Below, piece by piece: positions 37,681-50,087 of a stretch of DNA of 64,000 nucleotides. The DNA lies in contig CM065883.1 in the NCBI GenBank assembly GCA_033439255.1, positions 1,550,001-1,614,000 on the forward strand. Reading direction: 5' to 3'. The DNA is from Hericium rajendrae. Its lineage: Eukaryota > Basidiomycota > Agaricomycetes > Russulales > Hericiaceae. The position numbers and the translations under genes were made by a program. The stretch's first letter is position 1. The number at the start of each line of letters is the position of its first letter. The notes below the pieces were generated by a model. The model was given only the letters and a program-made list of their open reading frames with translations. It was not told the DNA's origin and searched no databases.

Positions 37681-38165
37681 ATGGGTAAGGCAGGGCTCAT
37701 GCCAAGCTGTGGTCGAGTCCCAAGCATGCTATCGGTGACCGTGTTTACTGGCAACCCATCGCGCATGGCATTCCCTGGGGCGCTCTCGCCATGCTCGGTA
37801 TTAAATGTCTTCAACGAGAATGGGCAGCTCAGTACGTACGTCGAAGATCTCGACTCATTGACGCATGTGCGCAGCGTCGGCGGCAGCATTGCGACTCACA
37901 GCTAGCGTGCCCCGTGCTTAATCGTGTCGCATCGACAGCGCCGCCATCCAACAGCCCATTCCGCCAGCACTTTCCTTCCTACTTCTTTTCTGCACAGTGG
38001 CTATCTGTCGCACTTGTCGGCTGCCAATGGGCATGTACTCTGGCATTGAGGCTTGAGATCGTTGTCACATTAGATGGAATATCTGTTTATATCGTGTTCC
38101 AGATTTATTTGTCGACGGGTTTCCTCCCCCAACCCAGTAGCATGTCATCAGAAATACACGAGTGA
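37681..38165 (+). pseudogene. Possible decayed DUF6535-family fragment
   Basis: One frame reads LGALAMLGIKCLQREWAAQY, then a basic stretch RRRSRLIDACAQRRRQH. A second frame reads IPPALSFLLLFCTVAI. This order (hydrophobic helix, Gln-Trp pair, basic loop with Gln-Arg-Arg, then a PALL-type hydrophobic helix) is that of the second and third membrane segments in DUF6535 proteins (compare LFSVLVKQWLQHY and WLPVLMHLSLLVFF in copy 1). At least one frame change would be needed, and no N-terminal EGWKD block was found. The call is tentative and rests on pattern only. Confidence 0.3.
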
Positions 38166-41100
38166 ACGTTCAACCAGGGTTGATCACTGCAGGGCCGAAC
38201 GCAGCTCTGCTGATCATCAATCACAGCTAGTTTCTTGTCTTGCAGTCCGAGTAGTGAAATTTGTGTGGTTTACATACGAAATGAAGACTATCATAGACTT
38301 ACTCCATCCTGAAGATATCCCATAGCGCAACATCAGTATGACGAATAATTTAAGAGACCTTAGAGTCGGGGACCGGCGCTTGCGCCGCTACGATCTATTA
38401 CGCTGATCAACTTTCTTCCCGGTGCTCCAGTTCAGCGTTGATCGTGCAGCGCTCATTGCCCCAAGACCCTCGTTTTGACATCTGGCATTCTCGTTTTCGA
38501 CTCGGCTCTCCTTATCGATACAATGTCAAGGCAGATCACTTGACCTGACAAGTGTATTGCGGCATTTGCGCCCGACCCTCGCGCTGTCAGTGTCATCTGG
38601 GAAAGACAGTCATCAGGCCCGTCTATGGTTTTTCACAGCCTCTGGGGTGCCAGAACATTCTGAGAGCCATGTCAGCTTCTTCAGGAAGTCGCATCTTACG
38701 CCTCTGTTTGCTTTTGGGAGTTGTTTAACGACACTGGAGACGAACCATGGCCTTGAGGTAGCCAAGTCCGGTGATGTTCCAACACAAAGAAGTGACCGGT
38801 CCTACAGCCGATATCCCAGGCAGCCATGCCTGGATCATTGCAACCGCTCTGTTCGTTTCCGAGCTTTGAATGAAGTGTCGAATGTCCTTGTTTCTTCTTC
38901 TGTAGCTGCCGGACTCACGCTGTCAATTCTCTCAAGGACCCGCGCCTTCGATTTTTCAAGCATTGATCTTGGATACGATGACATACTCCGCAGGTGCACA
39001 TGAGCAGTTGTGCTATACCTGAATTCCCCTTCTGGAATCCTTTACTACTTCGAAGTGAGACAAGACCGAGGGTCAGCTGGCACGTTGTGTGTCTATTTCC
39101 TTCTGTTGTGATCGGACCTCGCTCCATGACTCTCGCTCACGAATGGCTTCTAGTCTTGCTTCTCTTTTCATGACACGCTTCACCGTCATCTAGTAACATC
39201 GGGGCTGCAGAACGGTCATGGCTATTGCTACTTCTTGAATGACCTTACGATTCCTATGCCCGAAGCGCTGGTCGAACAGACATAATATGCAAATAGATGT
39301 CCAGGAGACCATCCGACCATCTCTGACATGCCACGTCAGTCGCGTGCTTTCTCTTGTCGTAACAAATTAGTGCTTGCAGCTGACCTGCCGTGTCACTTCC
39401 GCAGCTGCATCGTGTTCCTATGGCGTCAGGACCCTCACGAATCAACAAACTACAACACTTAATTTCTTCCCATGCTTCTTGCTTCTCGCCCCATCTTAAA
39501 CCCATATCTGGTTGGCTCCTTGCAGCGTTCATCACTCATAGATCACGCCGCGCACCATAGTACTTCATCTCATGGTGCATCCCTTCGATCGTCGAGCGCG
39601 TCTGCTAGTGCTTAGTGCGCGCCATCAGCCACACACCACACAATCTCCTTTGTTCGACATCAGATGGTGCTTAACTTCCCCAGGCTTCCCTTTTCCCACA
39701 TCCATCGTTGCTACAACCAGACTGCATACGGGCCTGAGCAGACACCGACCTGACTAGTACAACGCTGCCTTCTTTGTTATATCACATAACACGCGGCAGC
39801 CAAGCACTGTACGAATCCATACGAAACTCCAACCGCCGCACGCGGAATCCTTTGTCCCCTCGACCGCCACCCTGTTCTCCTCCCCGTTCCGACCCTCAAA
39901 CCAAATGCCACATGCGTCCCCGTGCCGCGCGATCGGTGAAACTTTTTTTGTCCTGGTCGAAGGGCTGCTGTAACCAGCATTCACTTTCCCAATCACGTCC
40001 CCCACTGTGTGATCGCAAGTCCAGCGACAGTCCCCGCGATCTTACTTGTCTCAACAAGACAGTCACGCGCCGCTCTTCCGGCGAAGGGGCCCCGCGCGAT
40101 CATCGTGCCTTCTGTGTCATACACGACGCACACTTCTGCTTACGCCCTGCTGCGAAGGCCCCTTCCCGAAGCGCGTCGGCTTCTCTGCACCGCAGCGCCA
40201 GGGTCCTCCGCGCTGCCTCAGGCTGCCTCTTCTTCACGAACCAGCCCCGTGCCATCTAATCCATCCATCCGCGAGCCCAGGTCACCCGCGGGACGTGCTC
40301 CGCTTCTCCGTCTTCGGCGTGGGCCTCGGAGGATCCAGTCCCGCCGACAAGGGCACTTGACACTCGCACTTGACTCGCCTCGCGGCGCAGGGCCCACAGG
40401 CCGATCGGGTCCACGCACGCCCATTTTCAGAACGGGCTGCTGGTCCTGCCCCTGCCCTCGGCCGCGTCAGTCTAAGTCTCACTCAGCATGCCCACCTTGT
40501 CGCGACATCCCGCGGTGCTTTTCATTTCGGCGGCTTCGTCATAGCGCAGCTCTAATTGTGTCGATCGATTGCACGGCAACCAACCCCTCATCCCGGCGTC
40601 CATATTTCGCCTTCGTTTTCTCGTCGCCGACACCCATTCGGGGCTACTGCCACAGTTTCTTCTCGTGCGCGAACGCCCGTGCGCAAGTCAGCCAGCCGCG
40701 TTACGCCCGCAGACGTGCCTGCGGAACGCCCATTTCGGGAGTGGGCGCCGCCAGCGCGCCCGACAACCTGCGACCGCTGCATTCTCCGACCCCGACCGTC
40801 CGAGCATCCGAGCATCCGTCCGCCCGTTCCGGGATATTTACGTGGTACGGCCTGTACGTGTATTGCGGGCGATCAATCTTATCGATTGCGTGTGCTCGTG
40901 GGATCACTGGATGCGACTGGATGCGCTTGGATGCGCTGACAACTCGACTAATCATTATGCACGCAGAATTTTTCGCGTAAGTTGGCTTCGGGATCGGACG
41001 TCGAGTATAGAGTGGGTCAAGCAAAGTGCAATCAAGTCAGGTCATTTTCAAGTCGCTTCAGGGCTGATAGTGATCGCTTATCTTATTCACCTCCCTTGTG

Positions 41101-41340
41101 AGCCATGGATTACGACCTCTCCTTGTCGCAGATCTCTTAAATTGAAAAGTGGGTGATTTTCCCAGCAATTGATTTATGTTATGATATGTTTCGGCGCAGA
41201 TCAACGCCAAAATACGGCTCATCGGGACAACCTGATTGGTCGACGAGGCCTTACGTGAGCGCTGTCAAGCAGAAAAGAGGCCTCCATTACATTGATTTAT
41301 CCTGGGGAAAGTCATCCAGTTGTGTTGAGCCATCGGTCAA
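38166..41340. other. Gene-poor, partly GC- and pyrimidine-rich region
   Basis: The 40.0-41.0 kb part is open in three frames at once (up to 323 codons). The products are Arg/Pro/Ser-rich with no domain resemblance, as expected of GC-rich non-coding DNA lacking TAA/TAG. No supported gene, RNA or element. Confidence 0.4.
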
Positions 41341-42140
41341 TTCAGATCGGGGCTGTCTGCTCTCGGACGTCAAAGCGCAAGCACCTGATGTACACTTCGC
41401 AAGCATCTGGCAGCAATGGCAGGTCATGCACCATTTATGCAACAGATCTCAACACATCGAGCGCTCCTTCAAGTTTGGGGCCTGATCGTCTGGTGCAGGA
41501 CATCGACTCGCAACCACCTGACGCATGCTTCGCAAGCTCACACCGCAACGGCATGCGCGAGGCCCGACCTCTCGTATATCGTTGCAGATCTCGAAAACAG
41601 ACACAGATGGCCCGATCCATCAATCAGCCCAAGTCAGCGATGTCAGTACTCTAGCTCTAGTGGTCGCATGATGTCGGATGTCAAAGCATACTTCGCAAGC
41701 ATTTCTCCGAGTCCGCAACGGCATGGCGTGCAACAGACCCCACCAGAATCACGACGTTCTTGGCCAATGCCATCCAGAGCTGTCCATGATTGCCTGTCAT
41801 CTCGTACATACTGTGCCACCTGATGCGAACTTCGCAAGTGTCGTACCAGGTCGGCGCATGCGAGGCCAAATCATCAGTCAACCTCTCAAACGTAGTCGTG
41901 GATCTGCAAGCACGACAAACCTCAGGCTACATCTGAGTAGAGGTTCCTCAACTTTGTCGGGCTGTTGCTTGGGGAGGGAACACAGAAATGTATTGCTGCG
42001 TGGCGCTACAGCGCCGCATAGCAATTTGGATTTCTAAAAGAAAATGGACGTAGATCCCGAAAATTGAGGACGTCCCGAGCTGTCAGCCATTCCGAGGCAG
42101 AATTGTCTGCTGTCGGGCATCAAAGAGTGCCACTTGACCG
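41341..42140. repeat. Degenerate direct repeats, about 130-160 bp spacing
   Basis: A core CACCTGATG-n-ACTTCGCAAGC recurs in the same orientation at about 41383 (CACCTGATGTACACTTCGCA), 41516 (CACCTGACGCATGCTTCGCA), 41685 (CATACTTCGCAAGCATTT) and 41818 (CACCTGATGCGAACTTCGCA). Side motifs recur too: TCGGACGTCAAAGCGCAAGC (41366), GTCGGATGTCAAAGCATAC (41672), GTCTGCTGTCGGGCATCAAAG (about 42107), and CGCAACGGCATG-like blocks after two of the cores. Units differ a lot, so this is an old or fast-changing array. No coding capacity is evident. Confidence 0.55.
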
Positions 42141-42830
42141 ACGAACTGTTTTCACCGAAACCAGCAACGGAGACCAAGTACCACTTAACGAACACGATGT
42201 GTCTGGCATCAGTCTACTCTACGTCAGCGGTAGCAACAACAGGGTACACAAACGCGACGGTCGAGGACGTGCCATTGCAACCTCAACTGCTAACCTCTAG
42301 AGCTATCATATCGAAGCTGTACTGTACCTCACTATGCCATACACCCAGGTTGTTTATTTTCTCAGCCAATCGCAGCGAACCGTCGGACGTAGCATAAGAC
42401 TTCTCAATTAGTCCATAGTACATACATACTCCACGCTCAAACGAGCCGATGCACACGCCCGTAATAGCAAGACACCTCTATACAGCAAGTACGTACCAGG
42501 GCGGACCCTGCATTTTAAATATCAGCGGCCGTGTAGTGTGTGATGCGCAGTCCAACGATGCGAGCGGATGGTGTAGGGGGCGGGCGGGGAAGTCAGTAGG
42601 GCGAGGTAGTGTTATGTGGCGTGGTGCGTGCTCGAGCGTGCGTGAGCGGGGATAGGATAGCGATGCATGGATGTAGACGGTGGCACAAGAGCGATGAAAC
42701 GATCAAGAAGAAAGAATGAAACAAGACGCGCGTTTGACGGACGGAACGGAAACGAGCAACCAGCACAGACAGGACGACGAGATAATGGATACAGAGTACG
42801 AGACGGACCAACCCAACGACACAAAAATAG
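42141..42830. other. 3' flank of the bZIP gene
   Basis: Contains the 3' UTR side of the bZIP gene (-). Nothing further was recognised. Confidence 0.35.
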
Positions 42831-44508
42831 CTAGTACCCGTACCCGCGCCCGCCGCCTACCTTCGCGCTCTGCGCGACGCCGCCCGGCGGCACGTTCACG
42901 TTCAGCGCAACGGGCTGCCCGTTCTGTGCCGGCTGCTGCTGCATGCCGTTCACGACCACGCCGCTCACATTCAAGATACCCGCTGCCGCCGCGGCCGCGG
43001 TGAGACGCGCGATCTCCTCGCGCGCGGTGACGAGCGAGTTCTGCAGGCGCTCGTTCTCGGCCGTGAGGAACTCGTTCTTGGCCTGCAGCTGCGCGAGCCA
43101 CGCCTTCTTGCGCTGGCGGCACTTGAGGGCAGCTATATACCATGCGCGTGGTGAACACATGTAACTAAAAGGCAGAGGGAGAGGATGATACCGACCTTGT
43201 CGGTTGCGCTCGAGGAAGTTCTTCCGCTTCTCCTCCTCAGTCTCTGGCCTTTTATTGCCCTTCTTGTTCTGTGCCTGCGCCATCGCCGCCATCTCGGCCT
43301 GAACCTCGTCCTCGTCTTCTTCTTCCTCTTCGTCCGGGTACTCAGGCGACGTGGTGCGCTTGCGCGTCGCCGACCGCGTGCGCTTCGCAACAGTGGGCTT
43401 CGCGGACTGAACGGGCGAGTCGTCCTCGGCGGCCTTGCGCTTTGTGCCCCGCTTTCCGTTGACGATGCCGTTCTGCTGGCCCTGGCGCTGCGCCTCTTCG
43501 CGCTTGGTAAGCTCCTGGTGCGCCTGCGAAAGCAGGAAGAGCCCGTTCGCGGCGGTGTTCTGAGCACTTGCGGCGCTCGAGAGGGCATATGAACCGTTCT
43601 CTTGTGCCGGCGAGTTCGCGGACTCGGAGTACTGACCCTGGCTCGGAGGACGCTCGCCATACGGCGCGGCGTTCCGTTCGTATTGTTGTTGTTGTTGCCA
43701 TTGCCATTATTGTTGTTACCGTTACCGCTACCGTTGGTTGGCGGGACATGCGAAACGGAGAGCGGATGCGGCTGGGCTTGCTGGCCCGCCTGGCCGCCCG
43801 ATGCATTTTGGGCACCGACGGAGAGAGAACGCCGGTGATGGCGCTGAGGGTACCGGGAGTAATCGTTGCGCCCGACGAGGTGGAGTTATTCATCATGTTG
43901 AGGAAGGCGGCAGTGTTGGGGCTCGGGGGCGGGAAGGAGACAGGCCCACCGATGAGGGGCGTGAGGCCGGTGCCGGGGGTCAGACCCGTGCGCGGAGTGA
44001 GGCCGGTGCGGAAATGCGATGGGTCGAAAGGTGCATCAGGAGCATTTGGTGGAGGCTGCTGGGGACCAGCGAGCATGGCGGGAGAGAGCGGGCCGGCGCG
44101 CAACGAGTTGAGGGAGGAGGAGGAAAAGCCCCATGGATATTGATCTGCAGGCGATGAAAGGCTGGCTAACGGGGGCAGGACAGGCTTCGGTGAGGTACTG
44201 TCGGTGCCGTTCGGCTGGACAGGGCGGCGGGTTGGGGAGGCGGAGGCGGAAGAGCGGGGCTGGACATGATCTGATTTTGTGTCGGACGAGCGGGTAGGGG
44301 AGGGCAAGTTGGAGGAGCGGAGGGCGGAGGTGTTGTTATTGGGGGCAAAGGACTGCTCAAAGGGGTTGGGCTCGAGGTCGAATGTGGAGCGCTTCTGCTG
44401 GCGGGCGGCGGGTGGGCGCTGCTGGGGATGGGCGGCACTATCGATGGACTCGGGCTTGACGTCAGCGGACGAGGAAGCGACGGAACGAGGAGATTGAGAT
44501 GCCGACAT
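42831..44508 (-). CDS. Atf1/CREB-type bZIP stress transcription factor
   Basis: A bZIP activator of the Atf1/ATF2 group, usually phosphorylated by the Sty1/Hog1 MAP kinase and bound to CRE-like sites. Start MSASQSPRSVASSS at 44508 (another in-frame ATG lies at 44526). The N-terminal Aft1-type region has FDLEPNPFEQSF, then PWGFSSSSLNSLRAGPLSPA and repeats of TGLTP. The middle is Asn/Gly-rich with SSAASAQNTAANGLFLLSQA and HQELTKREEAQ. The bZIP is NFLERNRQAALKCRQRKKAW, split by one intron after NRQ, then LAQLQAKNEFLTAENERLQN. It ends in a Gln/Gly-rich tail. One-base frame changes are needed near 43807 and 43668, both in low-complexity sequence. Confidence 0.85.
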
Positions 44509-47199
44509 GGTGCGGCTGGGGCGCATCAGACCGACGTCAGCGGTGAGCAGCAGAGGAACGTACCAAGAGAGACAGAGTGGCAGGAGAGGAGGCTGTTGGT
44601 AGTCGGACGATGACGCTCAGTCGGGTCCAAAGTCCATGACGAATTCTGACGTAGCCATCTATATATCTCGCCCCTTCAAAGCGGACTTCAACTTTTCTCT
44701 CACACCCCATCACATGCCGTCCCATCATTTCTCCGCTCCCACCTACGCCCCACTCCGCCCGCAAATTTGCGCATACGAGGCAGTCCCGCCGGCCTACCGC
44801 CGTCGATCTCCCCCTCTCCCACAGCGGATCCAGGCCCCTCCTCTTCAACAGCAAAAAAAGAAGGAAAAAACGGTCAAGGTGAAACATGGCCGCATTTCTC
44901 CATTCAATCCACCGCCCATGTTCGTTTTCCTTCAAGGCAGTTCGCGACGACAGGACGCGAATGTCTCGGATCTGGATCTGCCTGCACGCTTATCGCCTCC
45001 CGCTCCCGTTCTTCCGAGCTCGCTTCGATCTCTCCCGTTCAATGTCCCATCGGACCTTCGTCTCTCGGCCTCCAGAGCTCGCCTGTCGCCTCTTTCTGTC
45101 CTGCCAAATTTTCATAGAAAAGCCCATGGAAACCGGCCTCTTCCCATCCCTTCGATCGCCCGCTTTCTAGAGATCTCTGCACACGCCGTGCTCCGTGCAC
45201 GCAGCTCGGAACCAGAGAAGCCTGCCTCCTGCAACCCAGATCTCGCACCCTTTCGGCGCTATCTGCAGCATATCGTTTTCCTCTTCGCGACCTTCCCCAT
45301 CGTGGCCCATCGCTCTCAGTCGGGCAGCTCCCTCCCAGCTACGTGCCCGTCGCTGGCCTGGCCTCGCGCGCGGCTTCGCGACATGACAGTCTTCTCTCTC
45401 GCTGTTCTGCGCGCCTGCACACCACGCGCGGTCCACACGTGGCGCTTCTTGCCTCGGACGCTTTGTGGGCCGTGAGTTGTTAGACGAGACTGAAAACCAT
45501 TTCTTGCGTTTTTCCGTGCCCACTCATTTCCTGCATGCCCCGCTATCAGTCAGCCTTGCGTGCTCTATTTCGTCCGTCTTGCGCAATCGTCGCTGGCACA
45601 AATGTTCTTGCCCGTTCTGAGGCCATCTGCCGCCGTCAGCACGTACAACGCTGCGCTGGACGACCAGCGAGCGACGCCCGATCCCGCTCCCGCCGATCAC
45701 ACCCCAATCTCATCGCGCCAGATCTGCCCCAGCGCAACGCAGCGCCGCGTCGGACATCGCGACGTCCGCGAAAGGCATGTGGACGCCGGGCCCATCTACG
45801 CGTGTCCGGACTGCTCTTCCGGGCGCGCGTTACTTCGCAGGTCTCGTTCTTGGGTGGATGACAGGTCCCCGTGCGCTTGGCTGTCAGCTGTACCCGCTGC
45901 TCGCACTTTCGATATTAGATGGGCGTCGATGCGTTTGCTCGCATGACTGGGCTCGTGTGCGGCGGCGACGCGCTGGTGCGAAATTAGAATGTCTTACGTC
46001 TCCATCTGATTTGATTCTGTTCTCGCCGAATTATTCTCGAGATGTTGGACGCCACCAACGCAATATCGGACTGAGGCTTCCGCGCTCCGACTCCACGATG
46101 ACCGGTCATTCTGCGTGTCGCCGGAAGTGCGACCTGTGAGCGGAGCCGGGAGTCTGAGCTTCAATGACACTTGCTATCCAGGTCCTGCCCATCATGTCTC
46201 TTGTCAACGCCCTTGGCAGGGCAGATCGCTTGCTGCGTCCGCTTTATTGCAACATGCAACGCGGAGCCGTATAGAATACATTGACAGTCGCCTTAAGCCC
46301 GAGCGCAGGATCGTCGGTCTAGTCCTCGAACTCATTGCCCGACACACTTCATGCTGCAGATCCCCACGCTGACCTCTCCTTTAATCACCGTCCAACATTC
46401 CTGCCCGACCATCTCATAAATCGCTTGCCGCCGCCGTCACCTACCATCCTCGAGCCCGCTCATCCCAGCCCGCCCATCAACATTTATCGCCCACTGCAGA
46501 TCGCCCCAACGCTTGCTCGAGCCCAGACCCCTCATCGCCACCTCCCATATTCGTCTTACCCCACACTTCCGCAGCCTGCCTTATTCACGACCTGCTTCTT
46601 CGCTTCGCGCCACGCCCCCTACCTAACTAAAGCATCGAATTCTGCGCTTCCGCACCCCTGATCGCACGCGTCTTCTTTCGTTTTGTATGACAGCTCCATT
46701 CGCAGAGTCAACGAAGAAAAAGGAAAGGTGGCGCTTCGGTGTGCGAAGGGGGCAGGTAGGTGGGTGGGGACGGAGTTGCCGTTCTCGGGTGCGGGCTTGG
46801 GCCTGAGGCCTTCGGGCGCGTAGTTTGGAGTGTGGAATCTTGGCTGGTTTTGGGGGAGTCTGCTTTTCGTGTCGTGTGCGCTTTGTTTCGATGCGTGCGC
46901 TCCGTGGCGGACGGCTGGGCTTTGGTCTATCCCCAGCCCATAGATTCTATGGGCCAGGTTGATCTGTATCGTATTGTACCTACTCGCGTTGAATCGATAC
47001 TTCATGCAAAACCCGCTCTTTCTTTGCTAGCCTAAGCTGAGTATTCGAAACTTCATATTCATATAAATACAGTTCTCGAGATGCAATTCTATATGCCAAG
47101 CCTTTAATCTTTCTCGCACTCATACGAGATATCCCCATGCCATTAGAAGGCGCTCTATATTCCTCGATCACGAATCGTCGCGCCCAACACGAACGCCAT
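44509..47199. other. 2.7 kb upstream region of the bZIP gene, pyrimidine-rich
   Basis: From the bZIP start to the DUF3445 stop. A long frame at 44636-45475 (279 codons) overlaps others and is Pro/Arg/Ser-rich with no family signal, so I treat it as non-coding. Long pyrimidine-rich tracts (about 44690-44830 and 46370-46620) suggest promoter and long 5' UTR sequence. Stress-factor genes often have long leaders; that is inference. Confidence 0.4.
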
Positions 47200-48991
47200 T
47201 CACGCTTCGGCCGGGACCTCCCCGCGCTCAACCTGCCCCCGATGGCACTCGTCCAAATACGCCAACAACGGCCCCTCAAACGCGTCCTGCCGCCTCCGCC
47301 TACGCAAAATCACATCCCCAGTCAGCCATGTCAACACGCACACACAACCAACGGACGCACTTGTAGGACTCGGCCGACATCCCGCGCATCGCGCTCGCGA
47401 GGCGCCCGGGCACGCCTGGCTCCGCGCCGAGCACTGGTAAGCGGCGTCGAGTACGTGCGCACGGTGAACACGATGCCGCCCGTGCGCGGGAGTCGGCGCA
47501 GGCTCTGGCGCTCCGTGCGCAGGCGGAGGGTCGCGGGCGTCACGGGCGGGAGCGCGCGCGCGGCGTCGGCGGGGCGAGGGCAGGGCGCACTTGGGGTCGG
47601 ACTGGGGATTGCGCGTAGGAAGACGGCGGGTGCGGGTAGGCGTCCTCGGCGCCGTACATCGTCGTGCTCCACGCGAGCTCGTCCGCGTCGGGCGTGGACG
47701 CGGGGATCCGCGAGGCGCGCGGGATCGAGGACCTGGATGAGCCAGTTCTCGCGCGCGATGGCGCGCGCGGGCGTCATGCGGAGAAGGTAGCGGTTCATCG
47801 AGAGCTGCAGCTTCTCTTTATCTGCATGTCGATGCGCTGTGTGAGTGTAGATTATGTTGGGAGTGGGGCGACGTACAGGAGGGGACTTCGCCTGTGAAGT
47901 GGATCTCGTCGAGCGGCATGCCGATCTTGTCGGATATGCGCCAGGAACCTGTGGTACGGGTAATATATTTTAATCGAAAGGAGCGAAAGTGAAATGGGAA
48001 GATATACCAGGTATAACGATGGCCCCGGCCTGGAGGTAATACTGCCCGTCCATACCTTCCATCATAATCGCAAGATCATCTTGCACACTGCACAACACTC
48101 CATCAGATACTTAGAGAATTTCATGGGATGCAGGACGCACAGCAGCGCCGCAACGCGCATCGGGTCCTCCCTCTCCAGATCATATGTCTCCCCGACCGGC
48201 ACGACGGTCACCTTCGTGACCCTGCCGAGGCCATCCCACCCATCACGTGAGCCCGCCGCCCGTTCGACGCGATACACATCCGGGTAGCGCCGCACGAGGA
48301 ACTCCGCGAGCTCCTGCGCGAGCTCGGCGGCTGCCTCGGCGCCACCGCGAACAAGCGTGGGGCGGTCGTCGGGCAGGACGCGCACGAGTTGCTCGCCGCG
48401 CTCTCGGATGCGCGCGCTGCGGACGCGGTGGAATTTTTCGAACTGGTTGTCGAGCTACGTGGGTGAAATGAGTGCGATGGAGGTGGGATCTGGCGAGGCT
48501 AGTGTACCTCGATCCAATCGTCCCAGACCATGTTGCGGATGCCCATGGTTACGCTGTGGGAAATATTAATATGAGCGTGCTAGGACGTGTGGCGACGTAC
48601 TGGTATTCGCCGGCCTTGAACGGCCGGTATGGGCGCGGCGGCATGTCTTGCAGCTGCTGTGTGATTGGGGTTATGGCTGGATATGTGAACTGCACTGGGG
48701 TCCACTCTACACAAGATCAATGAGTACTGGATTATTTTTGGACGCTGAACGGGACCTGCCTCCGAATTTTCTGTCCTTGCTGGAGTCGCTCTTCGCATCT
48801 TTCTCCGCAGAGGATGCCAATTTTGCTTCTGAGGCAGAGACATCCGTGCTGTCACTTGGAGCGGTGGGGACGTTCGGCCTGCGATATCGCAGGGCGCGAT
48901 AACGCCTCATCACCATGAAGAAGCCATAAACAAGCGCCATGAAGATGATAGCTGCCACATCCAAAGAAACTGGCAAGACTCCGCTGGACAT
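47200..48991 (-). CDS. DUF3445 haem-dependent oxidative N-demethylase-like protein
   Basis: The DUF3445 family (PF11927) is related to the alpha subunit of haem-dependent oxidative N-demethylase. The start at 48991 begins MSSGVLPVSLDVAAIIFMAL, a membrane anchor, followed by a Ser/Asp/Lys-rich linker. Further exons give EWTPVQFTYPAITP, YVTMGIRNMVWDDWIELDNQ, YHRVRSARIRERGEQLVRVL-like sequence, YPDVYRVE, LVQDDLAIMMEGMDGQYYLQ, AIVIPGSWRISDKIGMPLDE, IHFTGEVP, LSMNRYLLRMTPARAIAREN, ELAWSTTMYGAEDAYP and LRTERQSLRRLPRTGGIVFT. The last exon ends RGQVERGEVPAEA at 47200. Several one-base frame changes are needed in the very GC-rich stretch 47440-47740, and the first donor is out of phase. The first exon has been duplicated upstream. 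Confidence 0.82.
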
Positions 48992-49690
48992 TGTGGTACA
49001 GCTCGGAAAATCTGAAAGTGAGGGATATGCGATAGGTGTAAGACGAAGGCAAGTCTGAAATGATTAAAGATCCTGACCACGGTTTAAATTCTGCTGAGAG
49101 AAGTCCTATTTGAGCACCTGACCAATGTCTGGTGATATCGCGCCGGAAGACGGCAGAAGACTTGGAATAACATGTTTGCTAGACACAGATAAGAAGATAA
49201 AGATTAATGGTTCTGGGTAAGTTCTGGATGCTAAGCGGAAAGACCAGCCTCCAAATTTCCTGTCCTTGTTAAGATCGTTCTCTGCATTATTCTCTGCAGA
49301 GGGCGTCGATTTGATCTCTGAGGCAGACACATCCTTGCTATCTCTTGGAGAGGCGGGGACGTTCGACCTGCGATATCATTGGGGCGTGATAACGCCTCCT
49401 AACCAAGAAGAAGCCATAACAAGCGTAGCGAAGATGATAGCTACCGCATCCAAAGAAACTGGCAAGACTCCGCTCGACATTGTGATACAGCTCGGAAAAT
49501 CTGAATGCGAGGGATATGCAATAGGGGCAAGTCTGAAGCGGTTGAAGATACTGACCATCACTCGACCTTTGAAGGACAAGCCCCACCTGAGCGCCGACCA
49601 GTATCCGGTGATATCGCGCCGGAAGACCTCAGAAGAAGAAGATTTGGGAAAAACATGTTTGCTAGATATAGATAAGAAGATAGGATATCA
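48725..49690. repeat. Tandem duplication of the DUF3445 first-exon region
   Basis: About 470 bp is present twice in direct orientation with an offset near 483-490 bp: copy I about 48725-49200, copy II about 49215-49690. Matching landmarks are CTGTCCTTG (48771 and 49260), GGCAAGACTCCGCT (about 48971 and 49459) and CATGTTTGCTAGA (49171 and 49654). Copy I holds the first exon of the DUF3445 gene. Copy II encodes a related anchor (MSSGVLPVSLDAVAIIFATL) but its frame soon fails and no downstream exons follow it directly. The copies have diverged by many substitutions and small indels, so the duplication is not very recent. Confidence 0.75.
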
Positions 49691-50087
49691 GCAGGATGCC
49701 TTATTCCGTTCGGAAAGGCTGTTTTGCTTTACATAGAGTGGAGGCTGTCTCCAGGATTTCTGCTGGTTGGGAAAATTCATCAATTGAACATGCCAACAAA
49801 TGATATGCCGGAATTGATCTCTTTTACCGCGCAAACGGCAGCAAAAGACGAAAGGCGCGGCTCAGAGATCGGTGCTATCGGCTGCTATCGGTGTCCGCAA
49901 AGTAACCGCCATTATGCCCGCCGGCCAGCATCTCACAGTAACAACGGTCACGGTCCCGAGCATCATACCTCGAAGCGGAGTGGTCTTGGCATGCCCCTCT
50001 GGAAAGAATGAGCAAAGGCTAATATATTCCTGTTCGCTAAACTCAACTCAGTTCGTGGCTGCACGGTGCGAGAAAGTGCGAGACCCA
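49691..50087. other. Short gap after the duplication
   Basis: No supported feature. It may contain the original promoter side of the duplicated exon copy. Confidence 0.3.

Noticed and set aside
40009-40980. Open frame of 323 codons on the + strand
   Set aside because: Three overlapping frames are open together in GC/pyrimidine-rich DNA. The product is Arg/Pro/Ser-rich with no domain, no introns and no family resemblance.
44636-45475. Open frame of 279 codons upstream of the bZIP gene
   Set aside because: Low-complexity Pro/Arg/Ser product in a pyrimidine-rich promoter region, overlapped by other open frames; no family signal.
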